DNA of 64,000 nt from an uncultured Treponema sp. (GCA_900316905.1 ONET01000001.1:45121-109120), one strand, 5' to 3'; positions 1-8,256 are shown, numbered from the stretch's first letter. A program made the numbers and translations. Notes: generated from the letters alone by a model not told the origin.

Positions 1-205
1 ACATTTCCGCCAGCGCCTCGAAAAATCTTTGGCGCATTGTTTCAAGAAGATCGTTCTTGTTTTTGTAGTGCCTAAAAATGGCGGTCTTTGAAATTCCGAC
101 CTTTGCCGCGATTTCGCTCAATGATATGTCGGAAAAGCGGGGCTTTTTAAAAAGCTCAAAAGCGCATTCAAGAATTTTTTCTTTTGTGTTTTCTTGTCTC
201 GGCAC
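1..205 (-). CDS. TetR/AcrR family transcriptional regulator (N-terminal part, cut by window edge)
   Basis: Only the first 68 codons lie in the window; the gene runs off the left edge. The visible part is the DNA-binding domain: residues about 6-50 give the helices of a TetR helix-turn-helix, with SLSEIAAKVGISKTAIFRHY the recognisable core and YKNKNDLLETM following as in the family. The start is a GTG at 205, preceded by a GGGGG tract; no ATG fits. TetR proteins are cytoplasmic dimeric repressors whose C-terminal domain binds a ligand, but that part is not visible. The start codon sits 15 bp from a large palindrome (221-266) that is very likely its own operator, so autoregulation is probable. 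The gene is divergent from glgX, but glgX has a separate promoter, so control of glgX is not implied. Confidence 0.85.
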   Translation of the reverse strand, partial: MPRQENTKEKILECAFELFKKPRFSDISLSEIAAKVGISKTAIFRHYKNKNDLLETMRQRFFEALAEM

Positions 206-220
206 CGCCAGCCCCCGTTA

Positions 221-266
221 TTAGTTACCGAACGGTCGGTAATATTACCGACCGTTCGGTAACTAA
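221..266. promoter_or_regulatory. Double TetR-type operator (46-bp perfect palindrome)
   Basis: Bases 221-243 are the exact reverse complement of 244-266. Each half carries its own near-palindrome, TTACCGAACGGTCGGTAA at 225-242 and TTACCGACCGTTCGGTAA at 245-262, the usual size and form of a TetR operator. Two dimers could bind with centres 20 bp apart, about two helical turns. The site lies directly upstream of the tetR-like gene. The binding role is inferred from form and position. Confidence 0.75.
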
Positions 267-350
267 TATAACGCCAACTACTTTTAAAGTCAAGCAATTT
301 TTGCTTGTTTATTAGACAATTTAAGGAGCCAAAACTGTCACCCCTTCTCC

Positions 351-380
351 TTGAAAATAGCGTAAGAAATGCGCTATAAT
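351..380 (+). promoter_or_regulatory. glgX promoter, leaderless type
   Basis: TTGAAA (351-356), 18-bp spacer, TATAAT (375-380). Only 8 nt separate the -10 from the ATG at 389, so transcription would begin at or next to the start codon. An inverted repeat TAGCG (358-362) / CGCTA (372-376) overlaps the -10. Confidence 0.65.
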
Positions 381-388
381 GAAAGGAT

Positions 389-2518
389 ATGAAGACTTTG
401 ACTTTGCTTCAAGGCGGGCCGATTGGCTATGGCGCCATAGTGACGCCGCAGGGAATAAATTTTTCAATTTTTTCAAAGGACGCGACAAAAGTGTCCTTGT
501 GCTTTTTTGAAAGCCCCGTCTCGCCGGAACCGTACGCAACCTTGGATTTTGACCCCGCTGTGAACAAAAGCGGCGACGTTTGGCACGCCCTTGTTCCGGA
601 AGCAAAGCCCGGCGACCTTTACCTTTATAGAATCGACGGCCCGCACGAGCCTGAGCGCGGCCTTAGATTTGACTACAGCCGCTACCTTCTTGACCCTTAC
701 GCCAAATGCTACAGCGAAGGCTCGGTTTACAAAGCCTATTCGGAATCTTCCACTCGCGGCTTGGACACAATGTACATAAAGGGCCGCGACCCGATGAAGG
801 CGCACCTTTTCCCTAAATGCGTGGTGATTGACGACGCGGAATTTGACTGGGAAGGCGACAAGCCCATAAACCGGCCGCTTGACCAAAGCGTTATTTACGA
901 AGTCCACTTAAAAGGCTTCACCGCCTCGCCGTCGTCCGGCGTCCAAAACCCCGGAACATACAAGGGCTTCGCTGAAAAAATTCAGTATTTAAAAGACTTG
1001 GGCGTCACCGCCGTGGAATTTTTGCCCATACAGGAATTTGACGAAAACGAAAACGGCAACATCAATCCCAAAAGCGGCGAGCGCTTGACCAACTACTGGG
1101 GCTACAGCACCATAGGATTTTTCGCGCCCAAGAACACATACGCGGCGGACAGAAGCCCCGGCGGCCCCGTCCGCGAATTCAAGAGCTTGGTCAAGGAGCT
1201 TCACAAAGCCGGCCTTGAAGTGATTTTGGACGTTGTCTACAACCACACAAGCGAAGGAAACGAGCATGGCTACACCTTTGAGTTCAAGGGAATTCAAAAC
1301 GACCAGTACTACATTCTGCCGCCGGACAAGCAGTACTACATGAATTATTCGGGCTGCGGAAACACCTTCAACTGCAACCAGCCCAACACGATGAATTTCA
1401 TAATGGACAGCCTGCGCTACTGGGTTCAGGAAATGCACGTAGACGGCTTTAGGTTTGACCTGGCCTCAATCTTGTGCCGCGACCAGTGGGGCCAGATGAA
1501 CGGCTTTCCGCCGTTGACCAACTGGATATCGGTGGACCCGATTTTGGCCAACACAAAAATCATCGCCGAGCCTTGGGACGCGGGCGGCGGCTACCAAGTG
1601 GGATACTTTCCCGGAGGCCGCTGGTCTGAATGGAACGACCGCTACAGGGACGACGTGCGCCGCTTTGTTCGCGGAGACGAGTTCACTTCAACGGCGGCGG
1701 CCACGCGCATTTCCGGTTCAAGCGACATTTACCTTCACACAGGAAAGAAGCCCGCGTCGTCGATCAATTACATTTCTTGCCACGACGGCTTTACTATGAA
1801 CGACGTTGTGAGCTACAACGGAAAGAAAAACGACGAGAACGGCGAGCAAAACCGCGACGGAAGCGACAACAACAATTCTTACAACCACGGCTACGAGGGC
1901 GAATGCACCAACGCCAAAATCGAAAGCTTGCGCTTGCGCCAGCTAAAAAACTTCATAGCCATCTTGATGGTTTCGCAAGGCGTCCCGATGCTTTTGGGCG
2001 GAGACGAATTCCGCCGCACGCAAAAGGGCAACAACAACGCCTATTGCCAGGACAACGAAATTTCTTGGTTTGACTGGAACTTTGCGCAAAAGAACAAGGA
2101 GCTTTTGGACTTTACGCGCGCGATGATAGCCTTGCGAAAGGCCCATCCGACTTTTTCCCGCAAAGACTTTTTTGGCGAAAGCGAGGCCGAAAAGAAGCGC
2201 GGCGTTGACGTGGTTTGGTATGACTTTGACGGAAGGATTCCCGATTGGTCCAAGTTGAACCGCTTTTTGGCCTGCGTGGTTTACGGCCGCGACTTTGACA
2301 AAGACTTTTACCTTGCGGCCAACACCGACACCCACGACATGAACTTGATTCTTCCCACGCCCGAAGACGGAAAGCTTTGGGCGCGCGTGGTGGACACTTC
2401 GTTCCCCGCTGGCGAGGAAGTGGCGCAAGAAGGCAAGGAGGAAGTCCTGCAGGTCCAGAACCGCTACGTGATTCCGGCCAATTCCTTTGTGCTTTTGACG
2501 GCGGTTCCGCGAACATAG
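389..2518 (+). CDS. glgX: Glycogen debranching enzyme / isoamylase GlgX (GH13)
   Basis: A 709-residue GH13 alpha-1,6-glucosidase that would remove branches from glycogen or limit dextrins in the cytoplasm. Residues about 8-110 form a CBM48-type beta domain starting with the family pattern GGPIGYGAIVTPQGINFSIF. The catalytic barrel shows all four GH13 regions: DVVYNHT with D281, GFRFDLAS with nucleophile D357, IIAEPWD with acid/base E394, and ISCHDGF with H465-D466. Length is normal for GlgX. The ATG at 389 has no properly spaced Shine-Dalgarno sequence; AAGGA ends one base before it, and a -10 hexamer lies 8 nt upstream, so a leaderless mRNA is likely. No other glycogen gene is adjacent; xylulokinase follows after 159 bp with its own promoter. 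Isoamylase/TreX-like substrate preference cannot be excluded. Confidence 0.93.
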   Translation: MKTLTLLQGGPIGYGAIVTPQGINFSIFSKDATKVSLCFFESPVSPEPYATLDFDPAVNKSGDVWHALVPEAKPGDLYLYRIDGPHEPERGLRFDYSRYLLDPYAKCYSEGSVYKAYSESSTRGLDTMYIKGRDPMKAHLFPKCVVIDDAEFDWEGDKPINRPLDQSVIYEVHLKGFTASPSSGVQNPGTYKGFAEKIQYLKDLGVTAVEFLPIQEFDENENGNINPKSGERLTNYWGYSTIGFFAPKNTYAADRSPGGPVREFKSLVKELHKAGLEVILDVVYNHTSEGNEHGYTFEFKGIQNDQYYILPPDKQYYMNYSGCGNTFNCNQPNTMNFIMDSLRYWVQEMHVDGFRFDLASILCRDQWGQMNGFPPLTNWISVDPILANTKIIAEPWDAGGGYQVGYFPGGRWSEWNDRYRDDVRRFVRGDEFTSTAAATRISGSSDIYLHTGKKPASSINYISCHDGFTMNDVVSYNGKKNDENGEQNRDGSDNNNSYNHGYEGECTNAKIESLRLRQLKNFIAILMVSQGVPMLLGGDEFRRTQKGNNNAYCQDNEISWFDWNFAQKNKELLDFTRAMIALRKAHPTFSRKDFFGESEAEKKRGVDVVWYDFDGRIPDWSKLNRFLACVVYGRDFDKDFYLAANTDTHDMNLILPTPEDGKLWARVVDTSFPAGEEVAQEGKEEVLQVQNRYVIPANSFVLLTAVPRT

Positions 2519-2607
2519 CGCGCTTTTTATTCTCAAGACCGCCGCGCTTGCGCGAGGTCCGCTCGAAACGCAGATTAAGGTTTTTAAAAAAGACTTGCGA
2601 GCGGCTC

Positions 2608-2660
2608 TTGACACAAAAGTCATTCGAGCGTATATTATTTGCATACCGTGCACGAGCACG
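2608..2660 (+). promoter_or_regulatory. xylB promoter with shared 18-bp operator-like element
   Basis: TTGACA (2608-2613), 17-bp spacer, TATATT (2631-2636), then six bases and ATACCGTGCACGAGCACG (2643-2660). That 18-mer covers the expected transcription start and holds the imperfect dyad CGTGC-N4-GCACG. The identical 18-mer stands at exactly the same distance from an identical -35/-10 pair in front of the isomerase operon (9051-9103), so both are probably bound by one sugar-responsive repressor. The regulator is not in the window. Confidence 0.8.
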
Positions 2661-2677
2661 GAAAATGGAGGCTGATT

Positions 2678-4165
2678 ATGAAATGCGTTGCTGGCGTTGA
2701 TTTGGGAACACAGAGCATGAAGGTTGTTCTCTACGACTATGAAAGCAAGAAAATAACTGAAAGCGGTTCTTGTCCGATGGACTTGATTTCCAAGGACGAC
2801 GGAACCCGCGAGCAGACAACTGAAATGTACGAGAAGGGCCTTGACGTTTGCTTCTCCAAATTGAGCGCGGAAGGAAAGGCTTCCATCCAGGCGATTGGAG
2901 TTTCCGGCCAGCAGCACGGCTTTGTTCCGCTTGACGCGGACGGAAAGCCCCTTTACAACATCAAATTGTGGAACGACACTTCCACCGCGGAAGAGTGTAA
3001 GCTTCTTACCGACGCTCTTGGCGGAAAGGAAAAGGTTGTCGAGGCCGTCCAAAACTTTATGCTTCCCGGCTTTACCGCGCCAAAAATTTTCTGGCTCAAG
3101 CGCCACAAGCCCGACGCCTTTGCAAAGCTAAAGTATGTCATGCTTCCGCACGACTATTTGAACTATGTCTTCACCAAAAATTACGTGATGGAATCTGGCG
3201 ACGCATCGGGCACAGCGCTTTTTGACAGCGTGAACCGCAAGTGGTCAAAGACCGTTTGCGACGCCGTCGATCCTTCTTTGCTTGATAAGCTTCCTAAAAT
3301 CATAACTGACGACGAAGCTTGCGGGGCTGTTACGGAAGAGGCCGCCAAGCGCTTTGGAATTCCGGCGGGCATTCCGGTTTCGGCCGGCGGCGGCGACAAC
3401 ATGATGAGCGCGATTGGAACGGGCTGCGTCAAGGGCGGAACCTTGACAATGTCGATGGGAACAAGCGGAACCCTTTACGGTTTCTCCGACAAGTCGGTCG
3501 CCGATCCGGAAAACGGAATTTCTGGCTTTGCCTCTTCCACCAACGGCTACCTTCCGCTTTTGTGCACGATGAACTGCACCGTGGCCTCGGAGGAAATCCG
3601 CGCGCTCTTTAATCTTGACGTAAAGGAATTTGACGGCGAGGCGCAAAAGGCCAAGCCCGGCTCGGACGGCGTTTTCGTTCTTCCCTTCTTTAACGGCGAG
3701 CGCACGCCAAACCTTCCGCACGGCCGCGCCTCAATCACAGGATTGACCGTTGCCAACAGCAACCGCGCCAACATCGCGCGCGCCGCTTTGGAAAGCGCCG
3801 TGTTCTCTATGCGCGGCGGCTTGGAGGCCTTTAGAAAGCGCGGCTTTACCCCCAAAGAGCTGCGCCTTACCGGCGGCGGCGCAAAAAGCCCTGTATGGCG
3901 CCAGATTGTGGCCGACATCCTTAACTTGCCGGTAAAAGTTCCGACATCAAGCGAAGCCGCCGCTTTTGGCGCGGCCTTGCAGGCGCTTTGGTGCTTGGAA
4001 AAATCCGCCGGCAAAAACGTTTCGATGGAAGCGCTCGCCGACAGCCACGTTGAGTTGGACGAGTCAAAGACGACCAACCCAATCGCGGAGAACGTCAAGG
4101 CTTACGACGCGGCTTTTGTCGAATACAACAAGATTTTGAACCAAGTTTCGCCGTTGTATGTTTAA
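2678..4165 (+). CDS. xylB: Xylulokinase (FGGY carbohydrate kinase)
   Basis: A 495-residue cytoplasmic kinase of the FGGY family, expected to phosphorylate D-xylulose to xylulose 5-phosphate for the pentose phosphate pathway. It opens with the phosphate-binding motif GVDLGTQSMKVVLYD, followed by the substrate-side motifs GVSGQQHG and LWND. GGGDNM holds the catalytic base, D240. MGTSGT and LTGGGAKSPVWRQI form the C-terminal ATPase fold. The ATG at 2678 is chosen because GGAGG lies 6 nt before it; an upstream in-frame TTG lacks such a site and would fall within the transcribed operator region. Length matches bacterial XylB. No xylose isomerase is adjacent; the shared promoter element suggests co-regulation with the isomerase-like gene at 9917. 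Another ketopentose or ketohexose is possible as substrate. Confidence 0.9.
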   Translation: MKCVAGVDLGTQSMKVVLYDYESKKITESGSCPMDLISKDDGTREQTTEMYEKGLDVCFSKLSAEGKASIQAIGVSGQQHGFVPLDADGKPLYNIKLWNDTSTAEECKLLTDALGGKEKVVEAVQNFMLPGFTAPKIFWLKRHKPDAFAKLKYVMLPHDYLNYVFTKNYVMESGDASGTALFDSVNRKWSKTVCDAVDPSLLDKLPKIITDDEACGAVTEEAAKRFGIPAGIPVSAGGGDNMMSAIGTGCVKGGTLTMSMGTSGTLYGFSDKSVADPENGISGFASSTNGYLPLLCTMNCTVASEEIRALFNLDVKEFDGEAQKAKPGSDGVFVLPFFNGERTPNLPHGRASITGLTVANSNRANIARAALESAVFSMRGGLEAFRKRGFTPKELRLTGGGAKSPVWRQIVADILNLPVKVPTSSEAAAFGAALQALWCLEKSAGKNVSMEALADSHVELDESKTTNPIAENVKAYDAAFVEYNKILNQVSPLYV

Positions 4166-4173
4166 GGAATTTA

Positions 4174-4196
4174 ATGTTTGGGCTTGACCCGGACAT
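4174..4196. repeat. Dispersed palindromic repeat, variant copy
   Basis: A 23-bp copy (core GGGCTTGACCCGGACAT) of the short palindrome family also seen at 11463-11485, 11500-11525 and 54232-54257. It lies between the xylB stop codon and its terminator. Confidence 0.55.
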
Positions 4197-4202
4197 TTAT
4201 GA

Positions 4203-4226
4203 AGGCCGCCGTCAGGCGGCCTTTTT
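4203..4226 (+). terminator. Rho-independent terminator of xylB
   Basis: Perfect 8-bp stem AGGCCGCC / GGCGGCCT with a GTCA loop, then a run of T. It lies 38 bp after the xylB stop. Confidence 0.9.
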
Positions 4227-4229
4227 ATA

Positions 4230-4258
4230 TGGACAAAGTTCCGCCTATAAAATATAAT
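4230..4258 (+). promoter_or_regulatory. Promoter of the adenylate cyclase gene
   Basis: TGGACA (4230-4235), 17-bp spacer, TATAAT (4253-4258). The ATG lies 13 nt after the -10 and no Shine-Dalgarno sequence is visible, so the leader would be very short or absent. Confidence 0.6.
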
Positions 4259-4271
4259 CTTATAGATAGAT

Positions 4272-6392
4272 ATGAACGACACAGTAAAATTGATAAACAT
4301 TGTAATTCTTCTTGGCCTGGCTTTTTTTTGTCTGCAAGTTGGTGTCTTTTTGTTTACCGGGCATAAGCTAAAGAACAACAGCCGCCGGACTCTGATTTTG
4401 CTTCAGTTCGCAACCGGCCTTTTGCTTGCGTTTGACGCTTGCGCGTATATCTTTAGGGGAAATGCCGGCCAAGTTGGATTTTATATATGCCGCGTCAGCA
4501 ACTTTATGGTTTTCGCGCTTAATTATGTAAACACTTTCTTGTTTTGCTTTTATTCGGCGGAATTCATCAAAGCAGATCTTTTGGATTTTAAAATACTCCG
4601 TTCGCCGAGAGCATCAGTCAAAAGCGGAGTTCCGGCCCACCTTTTTGCCGTTTTTTTCTTTTGCCTTTTGGGAATTGTTCTTACAATAATAAGCCAACCG
4701 ACAAATCTCTTTTATTACTTTGATGAGGAAGGCTTTTACCACAGAAGTTCGCTGTATTCATTGAGCGTTGTCCTTGGACTTTTGCCGGGCCTTATCTCGC
4801 TGGCGATGATTTTCCAGTCCAAAAAAAACTTGACGCAAAACGTTTTTGTTTCGCTCGTAATTTATCCCCTCTTTCCAATTCTTGGCATTTTTTTTGCCTT
4901 GGTTGCTTATGGAATATCTTGGATAGACTTTGGCTATGGAATCGGCGCGCTGCACCTTTTTTATTCTTCGATAAAATTAATGGAGCTTGAATTTTACAAG
5001 GATAAAGAAGCGGGCTTTAGGCTGGGGCCAAGCTATAAGCAGGCGCTTACAGTTCCTGAAATGAAAAAAAGATTGGCCAAAAGCCATTTTTGGCAAGTGA
5101 TTTGCGCCGTTTCGGGCGGTCTTTTGGCGGTTTTTGTAATTCTTTCGTTTACAGGAATCAGCATCCCCGAGCGGACAGAAGTAATTCACACGCCCTATGT
5201 TCAAAACTTAAAGTCAAAGCCTGTCTGCGTGACTTTTTTGCGCGATTCGGAAAAAGTTTGGTTTGTCGACGAGGACCCCATGATATTTGGAGCGCAGTTT
5301 AACGGCGTTCTTTACAACAACATGAAGGCCACGATTATCACCGATTGGAAAATTACCATTGACATTCCTGATCATTGCTCGATTGACCCGGGGCCGTGGA
5401 ACGGAAACTTTTCGCTTACGGAAAACACGCTGAAAATTAGAAAGCCTCAGCTTACCGACAAAGAGAACATTCACGGCGTTGATTTTTACAGGGTCAATCC
5501 GTTAAAGACGCTTGGCTTTGGCTGCATAATGTACGCGCCAAAAGGCTTTTCGCCTTTGTATTCAAAAATAGTTTTGACTTATGAAAGCGTTCTTAAGCCT
5601 TTGTCATACCTTGGCTTTGACATTGTCTTTGTTTTGCTTGCGATTCTTTTTATTGTTTCAGTCACTGTCTCGCTGACGGAAGGAAAGCTTATCCGCGTTG
5701 AGGAGGAGAACAGAAAGCTGGAAGACACCGTAAAGGAGCGCACCAAGGAACTTAGGGAAGAGAAAAACCGTTCCGAAGCGCTGCTTTTGAACATTCTTCC
5801 TGAGGAAATCGCCAAGCGGCTTGCGATGGACAAGAACGCCAAAATCGCCGACAAGATAGAAAACGCTTCTGTTCTTTTTGCCGACATCGTTGGCTTTACA
5901 AAAATCACAAGCGGCCTTGACGCCAACACGGTCGTAGGCGCCCTAAACGCGCTTTACTCGCGCATAGACGAACGGGCCAAGCGCGAGGGCATTGAAAAAA
6001 TCAAGACAATCGGAGATTCCTATATGGCGGCTTCAGGCTTGTTTGGAAACGATCCGGCCCAAAAGAACGCGCTTGCCATCATAAACTTTGCCCGCGGAAT
6101 GTTGAAGGACATCGATGACTTTAACGCCACAAGCGAAGTCAAGCTCTTTATGCGAATTGGAATCAACAGCGGAAGCCTTATCGCCGGCGTAATCGGAAAG
6201 ACAAAATTTGTCTACGACATTTGGGGCGACACGGTCAACGTTGCAAGCCGCATGGAAAGTTCCGGACAAACGTCAAAAATCCACGTGTCGGAGCAGACTA
6301 TGGCGCTGACAAAGGACGCCGTTGAATATTCCGATCCTGTCGAGATGGAAATTAAGGGCAAAGGCGTGATGAAAACATACTTTTTGGGCTGA
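4272..6392 (+). CDS. Membrane-bound class III adenylate cyclase
   Basis: A 706-residue membrane protein making cyclic AMP. The N-terminal 220 residues contain about six hydrophobic segments, resembling a 7TM sensory module. A further membrane segment (about 272-293), an extracytoplasmic domain (about 294-445) and another segment (about 449-471) follow, then a charged coiled coil (about 478-505) and the cyclase domain (about 530-700). Metal-binding D538 is in FADIVGFT and D582 in KTIGDSYM. K578 and D649 (YDIWGDTVN) are the pair that reads adenine, favouring ATP over GTP, and N656 and R660 stabilise the transition state, so it looks active. It sits between the xylB terminator and the toxin-antitoxin promoter as a single gene. 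The ligand sensed by the N-terminal part is unknown. Confidence 0.9.
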   Translation: MNDTVKLINIVILLGLAFFCLQVGVFLFTGHKLKNNSRRTLILLQFATGLLLAFDACAYIFRGNAGQVGFYICRVSNFMVFALNYVNTFLFCFYSAEFIKADLLDFKILRSPRASVKSGVPAHLFAVFFFCLLGIVLTIISQPTNLFYYFDEEGFYHRSSLYSLSVVLGLLPGLISLAMIFQSKKNLTQNVFVSLVIYPLFPILGIFFALVAYGISWIDFGYGIGALHLFYSSIKLMELEFYKDKEAGFRLGPSYKQALTVPEMKKRLAKSHFWQVICAVSGGLLAVFVILSFTGISIPERTEVIHTPYVQNLKSKPVCVTFLRDSEKVWFVDEDPMIFGAQFNGVLYNNMKATIITDWKITIDIPDHCSIDPGPWNGNFSLTENTLKIRKPQLTDKENIHGVDFYRVNPLKTLGFGCIMYAPKGFSPLYSKIVLTYESVLKPLSYLGFDIVFVLLAILFIVSVTVSLTEGKLIRVEEENRKLEDTVKERTKELREEKNRSEALLLNILPEEIAKRLAMDKNAKIADKIENASVLFADIVGFTKITSGLDANTVVGALNALYSRIDERAKREGIEKIKTIGDSYMAASGLFGNDPAQKNALAIINFARGMLKDIDDFNATSEVKLFMRIGINSGSLIAGVIGKTKFVYDIWGDTVNVASRMESSGQTSKIHVSEQTMALTKDAVEYSDPVEMEIKGKGVMKTYFLG

Positions 6393-6440
6393 TTGAGCCG
6401 CGAATGTTACTGGCATATGACGCGCGCAAAAAATTTTTTG

Positions 6441-6469
6441 TTGACTTTTTGCCGGAACGATTGTATATT
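6441..6469 (+). promoter_or_regulatory. Promoter of the ToxI-like antitoxin RNA
   Basis: TTGACT (6441-6446), 17-bp spacer, TATATT (6464-6469). Expected transcription start is about 6476-6478, directly before the first RNA repeat at 6479. An overlapping TATAAT at 6469-6474 has no well-spaced -35. Confidence 0.7.
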
Positions 6470-6478
6470 ATAATTATT

Positions 6479-6583
6479 GGGAGCGTTCCTGCCCTAAGTG
6501 GAAAACTTAAACTGAGTACGTTCCGACTCTGAGCGGAAAACTTAAACTGGGTACGCTCCGACCCAAACTGGAGAACTTAAAGG
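6479..6583 (+). ncRNA. toxI: ToxI-like antitoxin RNA: three 35-nt tandem pseudoknot repeats
   Basis: Three head-to-tail repeats of exactly 35 nt: 6479-6513, 6514-6548 and 6549-6583. Each can fold as an H-type pseudoknot. Stem 1 pairs GGG/CCC in repeat 1, GAGT/ACTC in repeat 2 and GGGT/ACCC in repeat 3. The loop of stem 1 pairs downstream as stem 2: TTCC/GGAA, TTCCG/CGGAA and CTCC/GGAG. Both stems change in a compensating way, strong evidence for RNA structure. Repeats end with AACTTAAACT or AACTTAAAGG, A-rich like the sites where ToxN enzymes cut their antitoxin precursors. A promoter lies directly upstream, and a terminator and a ToxN-like gene downstream, which is the standard type III toxin-antitoxin order. 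In known systems each freed repeat binds and inhibits the toxin. Confidence 0.88.
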
Positions 6584-6620
6584 GGCGGCTTTCCTCATTC
6601 GGGAGGCCGCCTATTTTTTT
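6584..6620 (+). terminator. Terminator between antitoxin RNA and toxin gene
   Basis: An 11-bp stem (6584-6594 with 6601-6611, GC-rich base, some GU pairs), TCATTC loop, then TATTTTTTT. Type III systems use such a leaky terminator to keep antitoxin RNA in excess of toxin mRNA. The toxin ribosome site follows at once. Confidence 0.88.
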
Positions 6621-6630
6621 GAGGCGACAG

Positions 6631-7158
6631 ATGGCGGAAGAAAATATTTTTTATATAGTTAGCGATGATTACATCGCATACCTTTCAAAAACAGAAGCTC
6701 GCGTGATGAAAAATAAACCGGAAGAACGCACTTACCACAGAAAATATGTTGGAATCATCACAGAATTGAATGGATTCAAATATTTTGTTCCGATGTCTTC
6801 TCCAAAAGAAAAAGACTATGCGAATGGGAAAATACGCAAGAACAATCTTACTACAATTTATATGCGGAACAAAGATAAATTATACGGAACGCTTAGATTC
6901 AACTGCATGATTCCTGTTCCAAATTCAGAATTATCAGAATACAGAATTAACGACGAAGGCGATTTTAGCTATAAAATGCTTATGCTTGCCGAATACAATT
7001 TTTGCAAAGACAACAAGAATAAGATTGAGAAAACCGCCAAGAATTTATATGAAAAGAAACTATCTATGAACGAAGACGAATTCCCTGTCGCAAAGATTGT
7101 GGTTGATTTTAGAAAAGTCGAAGCAGCGTGCAAGGAATTTTTAAAGCGCCGGAGCTAA
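6631..7158 (+). CDS. toxN: ToxN/AbiQ family endoribonuclease toxin (type III toxin-antitoxin)
   Basis: A 175-residue protein close in length to known ToxN toxins (about 170). Family features in order: ENIFYIVSDDYIAYL at the N-terminus, KYVGIITELNGFKYFVPMSSPK in the middle, and a lysine-rich helical end. S56-S57-P58-K59 matches the TSPK/SSPK active-site motif of ToxN/AbiQ RNases. Free ToxN cleaves cellular and phage RNAs and stops growth; several members cause abortive infection. The start is the ATG at 6631 with GAGG six bases before it. It is read through the leaky terminator downstream of the antitoxin repeats, so the two parts form one transcription unit. The gene is more A-rich than its neighbours, suggesting acquisition. 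The assignment rests on sequence, size and the RNA repeats together. Confidence 0.9.
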   Translation: MAEENIFYIVSDDYIAYLSKTEARVMKNKPEERTYHRKYVGIITELNGFKYFVPMSSPKEKDYANGKIRKNNLTTIYMRNKDKLYGTLRFNCMIPVPNSELSEYRINDEGDFSYKMLMLAEYNFCKDNKNKIEKTAKNLYEKKLSMNEDEFPVAKIVVDFRKVEAACKEFLKRRS

Positions 7159-7168
7159 TAAAGAAAAA

Positions 7169-7208
7169 AAGCCATTGGGAAAACGCTTTAGCGCACATCC
7201 AATGGCTT
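7169..7208 (-). terminator. Terminator of the minus-strand lipoprotein gene
   Basis: Ten-bp stem AAGCCATTGG / CCAATGGCTT enclosing 20 nt. On the minus strand it is followed by a T-rich run (TTTTTTTCTTT); it lies between the converging toxN and lipoprotein genes and may serve both. Confidence 0.75.
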
Positions 7209-7230
7209 AAAAGTCTGTGATTCTAAGAAC

Positions 7231-8256
7231 TTAGTTTATTCTTTCCAAGTAACTGATTTGCGCGTTGCTTTCTTCATCGATGACGGTGACAGCGCCGCCG
7301 TTGATGCCGACTTTGCCGATGATTTTTTTGCCGTCGCTCATGCGTAGCGCGTTGAAGGTAATTCCGTCAGTCTCGGACGCAGTGAACGTGTAAACCTCGT
7401 AGTTGTTGTCCGGCAAGAGGTTTGTCCAAGAATCGTCTTCGGGATTGACCTTGATGAGAATTGTGTTATTGCTGCTATCTGTTCCTGCTATGTAGTAAAA
7501 GTTTTCTGTGGAATTTACGGCGGTTACGGATTTTAATGTGAGACCTGTTAGAGAAATATTTCTTGGATTTGCTGATGGATTGTATACTTCGCAAATGCTA
7601 CAACTACCACCACTATCGATCATGATAATTCGGTTTTTTAACTCAAGTTTGTAACCAGAGATTGAACTAGGAAGAAATCCATATACGGTTTCTGATATAT
7701 TATATTCATTATCGATGGATATTTTTTTTAAGGGAATGCCTTCATTTTGATAATTTCCATAATAATAAATGTAACCGTCAAGTCCAATCCAATATGCCCC
7801 TGCGCGGTCAGTAATATTTTTTATTCCACCGTTGTTTTTTCGGATTCTAGTAAAATATTGCATGTTGTCTGATATTAGATTACACGTATAAATTAAATTT
7901 CCGTTTGCATCTACATCAAATCCAGTTACATAATCCGTAGAGGCGGAAACAACTTGACTTGAGAGCGAATCAATATTTTCCAAATTTATTTTTATGAGTT
8001 CAGTAATTATCCCGGAAGGATGAGACTTGCTATTACGAATTGATAGATAGTAAATGCTTTTCTTTTTATCTTTAGAAAAAATATTTGCATTCTTACCTGA
8101 CATTCTATCTCTAGGCATTCCAGCATTCTTCATGTCAAAAGCCGCTCCGTCGGATTTTCTTACAAGGTATCCAGAAGATATGTTTAGAAGATTATTTCCA
8201 AATCCTATAAAAATATAATCGTCATTTATTTTTTCTATCGCACAAGGTTCGTACAA
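7231..8256 (-). CDS. Lipoprotein of unknown function, C-terminal part after a frameshift
   Basis: A 341-codon open frame with no recognised domain. Its sequence has short repeating beta-strand-like units such as DDYIFIGFGNNLL, DANGNLIYTCN, LDGYIYYYGNY and TENFYYIAGTD, suggesting a beta-propeller-like fold in the periplasm. It has no signal peptide and would need a TTG start. It overlaps the end of the lipoprotein frame 8235-8579 in a different phase, and the two read as one protein if a run of seven A (minus strand, T run at 8269-8275) had eight. It is therefore most likely the second half of one broken, phase-variable or mis-sequenced gene of about 450 codons. Codon usage is more AT-rich in the middle. 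A terminator hairpin follows. Confidence 0.7.
   Translation of the reverse strand: MYEPCAIEKINDDYIFIGFGNNLLNISSGYLVRKSDGAAFDMKNAGMPRDRMSGKNANIFSKDKKKSIYYLSIRNSKSHPSGIITELIKINLENIDSLSSQVVSASTDYVTGFDVDANGNLIYTCNLISDNMQYFTRIRKNNGGIKNITDRAGAYWIGLDGYIYYYGNYQNEGIPLKKISIDNEYNISETVYGFLPSSISGYKLELKNRIIMIDSGGSCSICEVYNPSANPRNISLTGLTLKSVTAVNSTENFYYIAGTDSSNNTILIKVNPEDDSWTNLLPDNNYEVYTFTASETDGITFNALRMSDGKKIIGKVGINGGAVTVIDEESNAQISYLERIN

Noticed and set aside
1943..3106. 387-codon minus-strand frame opposite glgX and xylB
   Set aside because: It spans two well-supported plus-strand genes and the promoter between them, and has no recognisable domain.
6479..6583. Three regular 35-nt repeats as a short CRISPR array
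   Set aside because: Repeats are head to tail without spacers, vary with compensating changes, and stand before a ToxN-like gene; no cas genes are present.
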